A stretch of 64,000 nt of DNA. Origin: UBA11612 sp963976395 (lineage in GTDB: Bacteria; Pseudomonadota; Alphaproteobacteria; Rhodospirillales; Rhodospirillaceae). The notes beneath the pieces were generated by a model that saw nothing but the letters and a program-made list of their open reading frames with translations, made no database searches and was not told where the DNA came from. This document shows, piece after piece, positions 15,234 through 24,032 of the stretch (position 1 is the stretch's first letter; each line of letters opens with the position of its first letter). The DNA lies in the NCBI GenBank assembly GCA_963976395.1, contig CAXBLG010000010.1, forward strand, positions 1 through 64,000, read 5' to 3'. A program made the translations under genes and the position numbers.

Positions 15234-17978
15234 TTACTGCTGGCGCAAACCGCGCTGCATGGTGTCGGGTATGCGATAGCCAGCAAGACCTTGGGTAATC
15301 ATTTCTAAAAATTTGCCATTCAGGGCCAAGTTAAAAGAGACAGGATACCCATCATAGAGGTCAGGATTTCGGCCTTGAAAAGCCAAGGAGACATCTAGCT
15401 CATCCAATGCGTTCCCATTTGCCGTAACGGCTAAACTGTCATATCTGAAATTATTCAACGCTTGTAGAAGTAAGTTTCCACCGCTGGCACTTTCAAAACC
15501 GGGGGGCGATTGCGCTGGCCGGTACTGTAAATAGCCGGGAGCAATAGATGATAATTGTCCGCCGTTGAGCCTTATTTCAGCCGGCGAAAACTGTATGGGG
15601 ATCGTTCCTGAAAGGAGGCCGTTGAACACCAACCCATCTATATCCGCCATCGCTGCCAAATTGGAAACGTCGATCGCATTCACATTTAGGACGAATGTAC
15701 CCGTAAGGTCGTCCAGTGGGATGATCACATTTTCCACACTGGCGTCTCCTCCCGCGACACTCACCTTGATTTTTTTAATGTAGGCAGTTCGGTCGCCGGG
15801 CCAGGCAATCTCTGCATTAAGATCGGTGAGGGGTATGCCGACTTCAATATTGTTCACTTTAACGTGTTGCGTACCCAGAGCACGTGGTGGCCAGAGAGAG
15901 TCTAAAGTTACGGTCGTTGATAGGCCTGAGACGGCAACAAGCGAGGACGTAAGGCGCGTGTTCTCAAGCTCTAATTCGCCTGAGTGCGTGAAACCGTTTT
16001 CCTCCCACTTAATATTTGCGCTAAGGCTGGCTGTCCCTCCGAGATCGGTCACTGGAAAGAAGGCGGATAGCATTGATGTGTCAATGGCTCCTCCTGATCC
16101 CAGGCGCGCGTTCGCAATACTAAATGTCGCCTGTCCATTCGACCCATCTGCGGCAGCTTGGATACTAAAATCGGCAAACCTGGTTCTGTTCCGGGCTTGA
16201 AGCCCACCTGTCGCCGAGAGTCTGCCTGCGTCGATATGGAAAGTCGATATCGCCCGCAAATCAAGCTGCTGAGCAGGGCTTTGTAGCTCGACGTCACCCG
16301 CCTTGACTAATCGCAGGTCGGCTGTACCGCTTATGACACTACCGTTGAACAGGAGGTTGATCGCGACTTGATCTATTTTCCCCAAATCGTGTTCTGCCCC
16401 GACTTCGGCGACACTCAGCTTGATTTGAGGGTAGCCTTCCCTAAGGGGCGCAGACCCGCTTGCCCGTACCTGGGGTATGTTTAGATGGATTGTGTGGAGG
16501 TCTTCCGACGCCGTGATATTGGCGAGAACAGCAGAAACCGAAGAGCTGAGGTCGAACTCAAAAGTTGATTGATCATCATCGCCAAAAACAAGTGATGCTG
16601 TTTGAGGCGCGGATGAGGTTTTTGAGAGAAGGCGGAACGTAGTCGTATCCGGGACCGAGATGGCTTGTGTCATAGCCGCATCTCTAATTCGCATCTGCCC
16701 GGCGAGTGCGTGAAAATTGAGACGATTATTCTCAAGTTGGATATTTGAAGTGAAATTGCCCGCCAATTGCTTGATGTGGGCATCGCCAAAAGACAAATTT
16801 TGTGCGTTGAAGGTCAGGCTGGCGTGGCTTAAGGACTCAAAAGTTGGGCCGATGATGTTGGTCAATTCTAACTTGCCGCCTATGAGCGCGTGACCTAACG
16901 GCAAGTCAAAAATTTCGGTCGTTGCAGTATCAATGGCAAATTTTTGCAGGATACCGCTATCGTCGACCGTAACGCTTCCTCGTAGCGCGAGTGAAAGCCC
17001 CATTGATCCAACCGTCGCTGTGCCTTTGATGTCGGCGCGACCCTCTGAGGTGTTTTCATGCCTTTGAATAAAAAAGGCGCCTGAGTCTCCCCCTAAAATA
17101 TCCACGACAAATTTGCCGTCGGCGATTGCGCTTACATCCTTAGGCAAGAGCTCTCGCACACTTGCGGGAAAAGACGGGGCCTCAATATGAACTGGTTGTG
17201 AAATCAGAATTTCGAGAGTTTCATTTTCAAGTTCAATATCTAGAGATCCCGTTGCTTTCACACCGTCTAAAATACTTGCTGCCGTAGATTCGCTAACATC
17301 AAAGACGACCGATCCTCTACCTGATGAACGGAGAAGATCGTCTGAATGAACGAGGCCACGCCAATTGGCGGTTATAGTTGCGCCCAACCCCGCCGCGGTG
17401 CTGTTTAGATTTAAATCCCAGGTGTCATTTGAATTGACAGCCTCGACATCGAATGCGGCCCTGAAAGTATCTGGGCCTCTTTTCAGATCAATGACCACGC
17501 CGGAGGCGTGAACATGGGAGATCTCGGGAAAAGCCATTGGGGCCGAGCTTTCGGCCTCTGGGTCAAAAATCACAAAGTTGCCAAGAGATACACCTGCCTC
17601 ATCCCAGGTGAGTTTTCCGCGGGTGCTCATTATTTCCAGTGTGTCTAAACGACCGTCCAATAGCTCGCGCCAACTGTAGATCGCTTCAACGCGGCTAATT
17701 TTTAAGGCGTCTTGCGCCAAGGATATATTGTTGATTGTCAGACCCGACAGATCGAGCCTGGAAATGGTTAGCTTTGCCGGTCCAAGTCCCTGCTGCGTTA
17801 TGACGCGCGAGGCAATTTGCTCCGCTATCCATAAGCGTGAGGCATAAGCCGCCGCCAAAGCTAATATGAGTGTAAGAAGCAAAAGGCCGATGGCTAATGC
17901 GCACCGCCGAAGTATCACACGGCTTCGGCTGCGGGTGGGCTCATGGGGGGGAGAAGGGGGCACAGGATACATTGTCAT
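15234..17978 (-). CDS. ydbH: YdbH, AsmA-like intermembrane lipid transport protein
   Basis: A 914-residue protein with one N-terminal membrane span (about 25-47, 'LAIGLLLLTLILALAAAYA') and a long beta-rich periplasmic part, built like TamB, YhdP and YdbH, which form hydrophobic grooves carrying phospholipids between inner and outer membranes. The C-terminal region ('NNFRYDSLAVTANGNALDELDVSLAFQGRNPDLYDGYPVSFN') is the dicarboxylate-transport/YdbH domain with the typical L-x-G-x-N-P motif. It leads the operon with ynbE and ydbL. The divergent Panacea gene begins 95 bases away. Confidence 0.9.
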   Translation of the reverse strand: MTMYPVPPSPPHEPTRSRSRVILRRCALAIGLLLLTLILALAAAYASRLWIAEQIASRVITQQGLGPAKLTISRLDLSGLTINNISLAQDALKISRVEAIYSWRELLDGRLDTLEIMSTRGKLTWDEAGVSLGNFVIFDPEAESSAPMAFPEISHVHASGVVIDLKRGPDTFRAAFDVEAVNSNDTWDLNLNSTAAGLGATITANWRGLVHSDDLLRSSGRGSVVFDVSESTAASILDGVKATGSLDIELENETLEILISQPVHIEAPSFPASVRELLPKDVSAIADGKFVVDILGGDSGAFFIQRHENTSEGRADIKGTATVGSMGLSLALRGSVTVDDSGILQKFAIDTATTEIFDLPLGHALIGGKLELTNIIGPTFESLSHASLTFNAQNLSFGDAHIKQLAGNFTSNIQLENNRLNFHALAGQMRIRDAAMTQAISVPDTTTFRLLSKTSSAPQTASLVFGDDDQSTFEFDLSSSVSAVLANITASEDLHTIHLNIPQVRASGSAPLREGYPQIKLSVAEVGAEHDLGKIDQVAINLLFNGSVISGTADLRLVKAGDVELQSPAQQLDLRAISTFHIDAGRLSATGGLQARNRTRFADFSIQAAADGSNGQATFSIANARLGSGGAIDTSMLSAFFPVTDLGGTASLSANIKWEENGFTHSGELELENTRLTSSLVAVSGLSTTVTLDSLWPPRALGTQHVKVNNIEVGIPLTDLNAEIAWPGDRTAYIKKIKVSVAGGDASVENVIIPLDDLTGTFVLNVNAIDVSNLAAMADIDGLVFNGLLSGTIPIQFSPAEIRLNGGQLSSIAPGYLQYRPAQSPPGFESASGGNLLLQALNNFRYDSLAVTANGNALDELDVSLAFQGRNPDLYDGYPVSFNLALNGKFLEMITQGLAGYRIPDTMQRGLRQQ

Positions 17979-18072
17979 CAGGTATTGATTTGCGGCAAAC
18001 TCGGCGCAATCAGCGGCGCCCGCCGATTTGGCGCCAGCCTGGAATTCCAGACTAGGGAATGGAAGCTTAGGG

Positions 18073-18642
18073 ATGCACCCGACTGCTGTCGAATCTTGCT
18101 TTGAAATCGCGCTCTGGATGCTGGATCGTGCAATCGATGATGGTGAACATTTGCAGCCTCAAAAAATGCATCGGATGATGTTTTTGTCACATGCCTATTA
18201 CGGGGCTTTGCAGGGTGGAGCCAAACTCATGCCGGCAACATTTATAGCCGCCGACGAAGGGCCGATTGAGCCGACAATCTTTAAGGCATTCGCCAGAGGG
18301 CGCCCCTTGATTGATGTTTCCTCTATAAGCGAGATTCCCCGCCATATTCTTGACAGCGTTTGGCGACAGTTTGGGGCTCATTCGGTGGACTATCTTAACA
18401 AGCTGATTCGCGGTCATGCGCCTTATGCCGACGCTTTTGCGGCTGGCCCCGGAACTGAAATCGGATTTGAAACGATGGTAGAGTTCTATGGGGCCGAAGG
18501 TCTCTCGCGGCGGCGCTCTCGGGCTAAAGCGGCGCAATCGGATGTGCCGGCGGCCAGCCGCGTGCTTCGTCCCAAGGTAATGAGGAACCATGCTGGCAAG
18601 CCAGTTAACGTCAATCGCTGGATGCCCAAACGTGTGGATTAA
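18073..18642 (+). CDS. Panacea-domain protein (DUF4065/SocA-like)
   Basis: Residues ~15-130 carry the Panacea/SocA fold: 'LQPQKMHRMMFLSHAYYGAL' (L-x-K/Q-x-x-K/R-x-x-[YF]), 'FIAADEGPIEPTIFKAF' and 'YGAxS'-like 'FGAHSVDYLNKLIRGHAPY'. Such domains often serve as antitoxins, and Caulobacter SocA is a ClpXP adaptor for the toxin SocB. No toxin gene is adjacent: the downstream gene is DUF192 and overlaps by 53 bases. The C-terminal 50 residues are Arg/Lys-rich and probably disordered. ATG 18073 has GGAAG upstream; a TTG at 18028 in the same frame is less likely. Confidence 0.75.
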   Translation: MHPTAVESCFEIALWMLDRAIDDGEHLQPQKMHRMMFLSHAYYGALQGGAKLMPATFIAADEGPIEPTIFKAFARGRPLIDVSSISEIPRHILDSVWRQFGAHSVDYLNKLIRGHAPYADAFAAGPGTEIGFETMVEFYGAEGLSRRRSRAKAAQSDVPAASRVLRPKVMRNHAGKPVNVNRWMPKRVD

Positions 18643-19180
18643 GTCTCTAGCCGGTTTCACGAGGCGGGCTGCGATATGGGCGTGTGCCCTTGCGGTTATA
18701 TCGTCTCTGGCCATAGCACCTGCTGCGAATGTTTATGCTCAGGGCTTACGACCTTACGAGCCGTTAGATCCTGCGAAAGCCCAAACCCTTCCGACAACAC
18801 CGCTAACCATTGAAAGTAAAGGCTCAAGTTATCAGTTTTCTGTCGAACTTGCGGATACCCCAGCCGAGCACGCTATTGGCCTTATGCATCGCAATTATTT
18901 GGCTCCGGACCACGGAATGTTGTTCGACTATAAAAGCCCTCAACGGTTGCGGTTCTGGATGCGAAACACATTCATTTCCTTGGATATGCTCTTCATTCGC
19001 GGCGATGGCGAAGTCGCCTTTATTGCCGAAAGCACTATCCCGCACTCTGAGCGCACCATAGGACCGCGCGAGCTTGCTCAGGCGGTTTTGGAAGTCCCCG
19101 CGGGCACCGTGGCCCGTCTTGGTCTTAAAATAGGGGATGTTGTGCGCCATCCCATATTCGGGAATCTCTCGTCACCCTGA
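18590..19180 (+). CDS. Exported DUF192 protein
   Basis: A signal peptide-like segment ('AAIWACALAVISSLAIAPAANVYAQ', about residues 27-51) precedes a DUF192 domain: 'VELADTPAEHAIGLMHRNYL', 'GMLFDY', 'RFWMRNTFISLDMLFI', 'LEVPAGTVARLGLKIGDVV'. DUF192 is a small beta-barrel of unknown function. The first 14 residues overlap the Panacea gene in another frame; GTG 18632 would shorten the N-terminus and keep only a ~10-base overlap, and is an equally good start. Confidence 0.85.
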   Translation: MLASQLTSIAGCPNVWIKSLAGFTRRAAIWACALAVISSLAIAPAANVYAQGLRPYEPLDPAKAQTLPTTPLTIESKGSSYQFSVELADTPAEHAIGLMHRNYLAPDHGMLFDYKSPQRLRFWMRNTFISLDMLFIRGDGEVAFIAESTIPHSERTIGPRELAQAVLEVPAGTVARLGLKIGDVVRHPIFGNLSSP

Positions 19181-19196
19181 CGCGGTAGGGGAAGGC

Positions 19197-19859
19197 TTAA
19201 CGCTTGCGAGCGAGCGTAAGGCCATCGCCGATAGGCACGAGGCTCAGGGTAACCCTCTCGTCGGCAGCCAGCTTCTCGTTGAATTTACGAATAGCGACTG
19301 TGTCCTCCTCCTGATTGGAAGAGTCTGCAACCGCGCCGTTCCACAACACATTGTCTATGGCGATAAGCCCACCCGGTCGCACAAGTGTCAGGGCGTATTC
19401 ATAGTAGGTGCTGTAGCCGGTTTTATCGGCGTCTATGAACGCGAAGTCGTAGGAGGCGGAGTCTCCGGCTCCGACCATGGCTTCAAGGCTTTCAGCAGCC
19501 GGTGCAAGCCGAAGGTCTATCCGGCCAGTCAGTCCAGCGGCTTTCCAGTGGCGCTGGGCGATGGAAGTGTATTCCTCGCTGACGTCCAGGGCGACGACCC
19601 GGCCGTCGGTTCCCATCGCCTTGGCCACGCACATGGCGCTATAGCCGGTAAAAACGCCCACTTCGAAGGATTTTTTAGCGCCGATCAACTCAATGAGAAG
19701 CGCCATAAACTGCCCCTGTTCGGGCGAAATTTGCATGCGGGCCGCCGGATGAGATGCTGTCTCTGCCCGTAGTCTGTGCAGGTCGTCATCCTCACGGACG
19801 CCCACCCGCCGGATATAGCTGAGAAGACTTTCGGTAAGGCCGGTGGTTTCGCGGGACAT
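19197..19859 (-). CDS. O-methyltransferase (caffeoyl-CoA OMT-like, family 3)
   Basis: A 220-residue SAM-dependent enzyme with 'SFEVGVFTGYSAMCVAKAM' (motif I), 'VALDVSEEY', 'YDFAFIDADKTGY' (metal and SAM site), and 'IAIDNVLWNGAVAD', the hallmarks of bacterial COG4122 catechol-type O-methyltransferases. CCTCC at 19866-19870 (AGGAGG on the minus strand) is 6 nt before ATG 19859, so the ATG at 19865 is not used. Substrate unknown. It is convergent with the DUF192 gene. Confidence 0.9.
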   Translation of the reverse strand: MSRETTGLTESLLSYIRRVGVREDDDLHRLRAETASHPAARMQISPEQGQFMALLIELIGAKKSFEVGVFTGYSAMCVAKAMGTDGRVVALDVSEEYTSIAQRHWKAAGLTGRIDLRLAPAAESLEAMVGAGDSASYDFAFIDADKTGYSTYYEYALTLVRPGGLIAIDNVLWNGAVADSSNQEEDTVAIRKFNEKLAADERVTLSLVPIGDGLTLARKR

Positions 19860-20013
19860 GAGCATCCTCCTAGATCAAATTTGATGAGACAGTGCCAGGG
19901 AGGCTGTTGGCCGTCAAACCTGTGCGGTTTATGGGTTCTAGGGCCTTTCTGATGCCTTGTCGGATGACCAGAAACCCCTTAGGTTCTGCCCGCCGAAGTT
20001 CGGCAAGCGGTGT

Positions 20014-20090
<77 letters not shown>

Positions 20091-20132
20091 GCCGCGTGCT
20101 TCTATTATGGGCCATATTAGAACGGATGTAAG

Positions 20133-20432
20133 ATGATGGGATCAGTCAGAATCTTTAAGCCGGCCAAGACGGCCATGCAATCGGGCCGGGCCAATACAAA
20201 GCGCTGGTTGCTGGAGTTTGATCCGGCGGACAGGCTGGAAGCTGATGCCCTTATGGGATGGGCCGGATCACACGACACCAATAGACAACTCAGGCTGTGG
20301 TTTGCATCCAAGGAAGAGGCCGTGGCGTTTGCCGAGCGCAAAGGGCTAACGTACCGTGTTGAAGAGCCCAATCTTCGCGCGATTAAACCCAGAGTCTACG
20401 CCGATAACTTTGCCTTCAAGCGCGTTTCCTAA
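20133..20432 (+). CDS. NADH dehydrogenase accessory subunit, NDUFS4 type
   Basis: A 99-residue protein matching the alphaproteobacterial/mitochondrial complex I 18-kDa subunit: 'RIFKPAKTAMQSGRANTKRW', 'LMGWAGSHDTNRQLRLWF', 'EAVAFAERKGLTYRV', and 'PRVYADNFAFKR'. It helps assemble the peripheral arm of NADH:ubiquinone oxidoreductase. It lies between tRNA-Pro and tRNA-Arg. The second Met (20136) is equally possible as start. Confidence 0.95.
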   Translation: MMGSVRIFKPAKTAMQSGRANTKRWLLEFDPADRLEADALMGWAGSHDTNRQLRLWFASKEEAVAFAERKGLTYRVEEPNLRAIKPRVYADNFAFKRVS

Positions 20433-20451
20433 GCGGATACTGCGCTTCTCA

Positions 20452-20528
20452 GGCCCCGTAGCTCAGCTGGATAGAGCAACAGCCTTCTAAGCTGTGGGTC
20501 GCAGGTTCGAATCCTGCCGGGGTCGCCA
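20452..20528 (+). tRNA. tRNA-Arg(TCT)
   Basis: Acceptor GGCCCCG (20452-20458) pairs with CGGGGTC (20518-20524, one G-T), discriminator G, encoded CCA. Anticodon loop CTTCTAA gives TCT. T-arm GCAGG-TTCGAAT-CCTGC. Confidence 0.96.
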
Positions 20529-20688
20529 TCACCTTATTTTGCCGTGCAGAATGCTGAGCGCCTATAAGGTCGCGCAGCTTACTTCCGTAGAGAGTCAGGG
20601 ATTGTGGGCTGGCAAATACAACCGAGACAATTCCGAATCCTAGCGACGAATATTTTCTGAAGAATTTAACTCAGGGTAGTTTATCCAT

Positions 20689-20705
20689 ATGAGTCATTGG
20701 CTCAT
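20689..20705. promoter_or_regulatory. Inverted repeat ATGAG-N7-CTCAT upstream of the cytochrome operon
   Basis: A five-base inverted repeat in the 266-base leader between tRNA-Arg and the first gene of the electron-transfer operon, about 90 bases before its start. It is a candidate operator; it does not match the FNR (TTGAT-N4-ATCAA) or CRP patterns, and I found neither in this gap. Confidence 0.35.
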
Positions 20706-20794
20706 TAGGTTTGTTGTGGTCGTTCAGATTGACTAGGCTAAGGCTAACCCCCTAGGTTGCTTTTTGATGCGCATGTTGTTAGGGGGCAAGAAAG

Positions 20795-23194
20795 TTGCCG
20801 GAGATTGTTAAGGTCGCCATCGTCGGTTCAGGACCGGCGGGGGCGAGTGCTGCCGCGCATGCCGCCAAGCTCGGTATGGCCCATGTTCTGCTTGAGCGCA
20901 CCGACCATGCTTCAGACACGATATATAAGTACCAGAAGGGCAAGTTTGTCATGGCAACGCCTGACATTCTGCCCTTGCGCTCAGACCTGCAATTTCAAGC
21001 CGGCAAGCGTGAAGTGATTCTAGGGGCTTGGGACCAGGGCCTAGAAGATCATCAGGTTAATATCCGTTTCAACGCCGATGTTGAGGCGATTAGCAATAAG
21101 GACGGTGTATTTACCCTGTCCATCCGCGGCGGAGATCCCGTCTTAGCCGAGAACGTAGTGCTCTCTATCGGCTTGCAGGGAAATATAAACAAGTTGCGTT
21201 GTAAAGGCGCTGACCTGCCGTTTGTCCAGTATCAACTTGACGATCCGGATGAATATGAAGCGGAGACCATCGTAGTAATCGGAGCGGGCGATGCTGCGAT
21301 TGAGAACGCCGTCGCTTTATCCCGCCTCAATACCGTCATCATCATAAATCGGCGCGGCGAGTTCGCCCGTGCGAAGCAAAGCAACTTATCGCTCATTACC
21401 GACGCGATCTCTAGGGGCGATGTGCAATGTTATTACAACGCTTCACCTTCGCTCATCGAGCCGGGAATGATCGTCCTTGAAACAGAGGACGGCGAAGCCA
21501 AGGTGCCGTGTGATCGGATTATAGCTCGTCTCGGAGCATCGCCCCCACGCAAGTTCGTTGAAAGTTGTGGCATTGAATTTCCAAGTTCCGATGCGGGGGC
21601 TTTGCCCGAAGTCTCGGAAACGTACGAGTCAAACGTACCGGGTCTATACATTATTGGTGCGCTGGGCGGTTATCCGCTGATCAAGCAAGCGCTCAATCAA
21701 GGATATGAGGTTGTTGAATACATAGCGGGCAACGCCATCGCTCCAGCGGATCAACCGATTTTGGAAGAGCGGTTCTCTGGTATGGGCGACGTCAAGGTGA
21801 ATGAGGTTCTGGCCGCCATACGCAAATCGATTCCAATTTTCGCTGGTTTGAATCCGCTGCTGCTTCGCGAGACGATGCTTGAATCTAAGGTCCACGTTCT
21901 TAAAGAAGGAGAGATTGTCTTTCAGCGGAACGATTACTCGGACACGTTCTTTACAGTCTTTCGTGGCACTGTTGGCATTCAGATAAACCCGGCAGATCCG
22001 ACACAAATGGTCACTCTTGGCGAAGGTGAGTTTTTTGGCGAAATGGGTCTTATCTCTGGCCGGCGGCGCACAGCAACGGTCGTAGCGGCAGTTGACTGCG
22101 TGCTTTTCGAGACGACGCGGCGCACGATGTTAAAACTCATTCAGTCGGTTGATGATGTTCGTCGCGCTATGGATAAAACAGCGATCCTTCGTCAAGTGCA
22201 GATGTACCTAACACCGGGGGTGCCGGCCGAAGACCTTCAGTCTCTTGTTGAGACTGCGGAAATTCACCGCTTCAAAGCAGGTGAGGTTCTATTCGAAGAG
22301 GGGGATGAGGGCGACCACATGCACCTCATACGAGCCGGATCCTGCACAATATCCAAGCGGATCGGTGGCAAGGATGTTGTCTTGAATTACGTGCCATCCG
22401 GCAACTATGTCGGTGAAATGGCGTTATTATCGGATATGCCGAGGTCCGCGACAGTTCGTGCCGCGCACAACGTGGAGTCAATTTGTATCACCGGCCAATC
22501 ATTCAAGGCATTGATGCAGTCGAATGAAAGTGTTCGTACGGCAGTCGAATCTAAATTCCGCGAACGCATTCGAAGCAATGAACAAATGGAGGGCCGTCCC
22601 GAGGCCGGAAATATAATTCAGTTTCTGGTAGAGCAGGGAGTCGGTGAGGGCACTGACGTTTTATTGATCGACGAGAGTTTGTGCGTTCACTGTGATAATT
22701 GTGAAAAAGCCTGCGCCGAAACGCACGATGGTATTTCGCGCTTAGATCGTGGCGCGGGACCTTCTTTTGCCACCATTCACGTACCGACTTCGTGTCGCCA
22801 CTGCCAACACCCTCATTGCATGGCAGATTGTCCGCCGAATGCAATCCATCGAGCGCCCGACGGCGAAGTGTTCATCGATGATAGTTGCATTGGCTGCGGC
22901 AACTGCCAACGAAATTGCCCATACGGTGTGATTCAGATGGCGTCACCACCTGAGGAAAAATTCGATCTGTTCGGTTGGTTGATGTTTGGTAAAGGTCCGG
23001 GTCCGGGAGATAAAACCCACCTATCTAACGACAAAAGCACTGGTGCCGGCGGAGATGTTATCAAACGCGCAGTGAAGTGCGATATGTGCAAAGGCATAGA
23101 CGGTGGTGCCGCATGTGTCCGGGCCTGTCCTACGGGAGCCGCTGCTCGTGTCAGTCCCGAAGACTTTATGTCTTTAGCGATGTTGGGGCGGTAG
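20795..23194 (+). CDS. FAD/NAD(P) oxidoreductase - two cNMP-binding domains - 4x[4Fe-4S] ferredoxin fusion
   Basis: A 799-residue cytosolic protein with three parts. Residues 1-315: thioredoxin-reductase-like flavoprotein with FAD loop 'IVGSGPAGASAA' at 9-20 and NAD(P) loop 'VIGAGDAAIENA' at 161-172, but no CxxC redox pair. Residues ~345-590: two cyclic-nucleotide-binding domains, with phosphate-binding cassettes 'FGEMGLISGRRRTATV' and 'GEMALLSDMPRSATV'; both keep the Glu and Arg that hold cNMP. Residues ~625-785: four Cys clusters (630-640, 667-679, 698-708, 762-778) as in HybA/DmsB-type subunits. It starts at TTG 20795, 8 nt after AGGGGG. It leads the operon and probably moves electrons between NAD(P)H and the membrane protein encoded next, gated by a cyclic nucleotide; the direction is unknown. 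Confidence 0.88.
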   Translation: MPEIVKVAIVGSGPAGASAAAHAAKLGMAHVLLERTDHASDTIYKYQKGKFVMATPDILPLRSDLQFQAGKREVILGAWDQGLEDHQVNIRFNADVEAISNKDGVFTLSIRGGDPVLAENVVLSIGLQGNINKLRCKGADLPFVQYQLDDPDEYEAETIVVIGAGDAAIENAVALSRLNTVIIINRRGEFARAKQSNLSLITDAISRGDVQCYYNASPSLIEPGMIVLETEDGEAKVPCDRIIARLGASPPRKFVESCGIEFPSSDAGALPEVSETYESNVPGLYIIGALGGYPLIKQALNQGYEVVEYIAGNAIAPADQPILEERFSGMGDVKVNEVLAAIRKSIPIFAGLNPLLLRETMLESKVHVLKEGEIVFQRNDYSDTFFTVFRGTVGIQINPADPTQMVTLGEGEFFGEMGLISGRRRTATVVAAVDCVLFETTRRTMLKLIQSVDDVRRAMDKTAILRQVQMYLTPGVPAEDLQSLVETAEIHRFKAGEVLFEEGDEGDHMHLIRAGSCTISKRIGGKDVVLNYVPSGNYVGEMALLSDMPRSATVRAAHNVESICITGQSFKALMQSNESVRTAVESKFRERIRSNEQMEGRPEAGNIIQFLVEQGVGEGTDVLLIDESLCVHCDNCEKACAETHDGISRLDRGAGPSFATIHVPTSCRHCQHPHCMADCPPNAIHRAPDGEVFIDDSCIGCGNCQRNCPYGVIQMASPPEEKFDLFGWLMFGKGPGPGDKTHLSNDKSTGAGGDVIKRAVKCDMCKGIDGGAACVRACPTGAAARVSPEDFMSLAMLGR

Positions 23195-23201
23195 AGCCAC
23201 T

Positions 23202-24026
23202 ATGGCGCACGAATCTATTCTAATCTATCGCAAGTTCCGCTATTTGAAGTGGGCACTTCTACTCGTAGCAATTTCCAGCGTGCTGTATATTGCGCACGCA
23301 CCGGTTGGAAGTCCGAACGGCGGTACGTGGTTGGGATACACATTAGGCACGATTAGTGCTGGCCTTATGGTGTGGCTCGCATGGTTTGGTATTCGTAAGC
23401 GTTCGTACAAAGGGTCAAGCGGCCGCCTCGAAGACTGGCTGTCGGCCCATGTGTACTTAGGGCTGGCGCTACTGATTGTCGCTACTTTGCATAGCGGTTT
23501 TCAATTTGGATGGAATATCCATACTCTTCTATACGCTTTGATGATGGGAGTGGCGCTGAGTGGGGCTGTCGGCCTTTATTTTTACAGCCGTTTTCCACGT
23601 TTGCTTTCGCAAAATCGCGGAGGCCTTTCAGCAGAAGTCATGCTTAGTCAAATCGCGGACCTTGATCGCGATATACGTACACTGGCAATGACACTGGACG
23701 ATCAAACCAACAACGTCGTTTACGAGTCTATTAAAAACACCCGTATCGGCAACGACTTTTTACGGCAGTTGTCAGGCACAGACCCTCAGTGTCCCACGTC
23801 CGCGGCCCGACATTATGTTGAACGAGCCGGGGGGCAGGGACTGTCCACCGCTCGCAGAGATCTTCTCGCGCGGCTGGTAAAGAAAGAAGGGTTATTGCGG
23901 CGTTTACGCCGGGATATCCAATTGCGGCTCGGACTGCAGGTTTGGCTATATGTCCATGTTCCGCTGACATTTGCGATGCTTGCGGCGTTAATCGCGCACG
24001 TCGTAACCGTCTTTTACTATTGGTAG
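23202..24026 (+). CDS. Probable diheme b-type membrane protein
   Basis: A 274-residue protein with about five membrane spans (near 17-31, 44-64, 82-101, 106-128, 248-273) and a long polar loop at ~130-245. His83-x13-His97 in the third span and His252-x13-His266 in the last have exactly the spacing by which ferric reductase/NADPH oxidase-type helices hold two stacked b hemes. I therefore call it a transmembrane electron carrier. It begins 7 bases after the flavin/Fe-S gene and 6 bases before the FHA-decaheme gene, the expected place for the membrane step. Family membership was not recognised beyond this pattern. Confidence 0.7.
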   Translation: MAHESILIYRKFRYLKWALLLVAISSVLYIAHAPVGSPNGGTWLGYTLGTISAGLMVWLAWFGIRKRSYKGSSGRLEDWLSAHVYLGLALLIVATLHSGFQFGWNIHTLLYALMMGVALSGAVGLYFYSRFPRLLSQNRGGLSAEVMLSQIADLDRDIRTLAMTLDDQTNNVVYESIKNTRIGNDFLRQLSGTDPQCPTSAARHYVERAGGQGLSTARRDLLARLVKKEGLLRRLRRDIQLRLGLQVWLYVHVPLTFAMLAALIAHVVTVFYYW

Positions 24027-24032
24027 GCCGCT

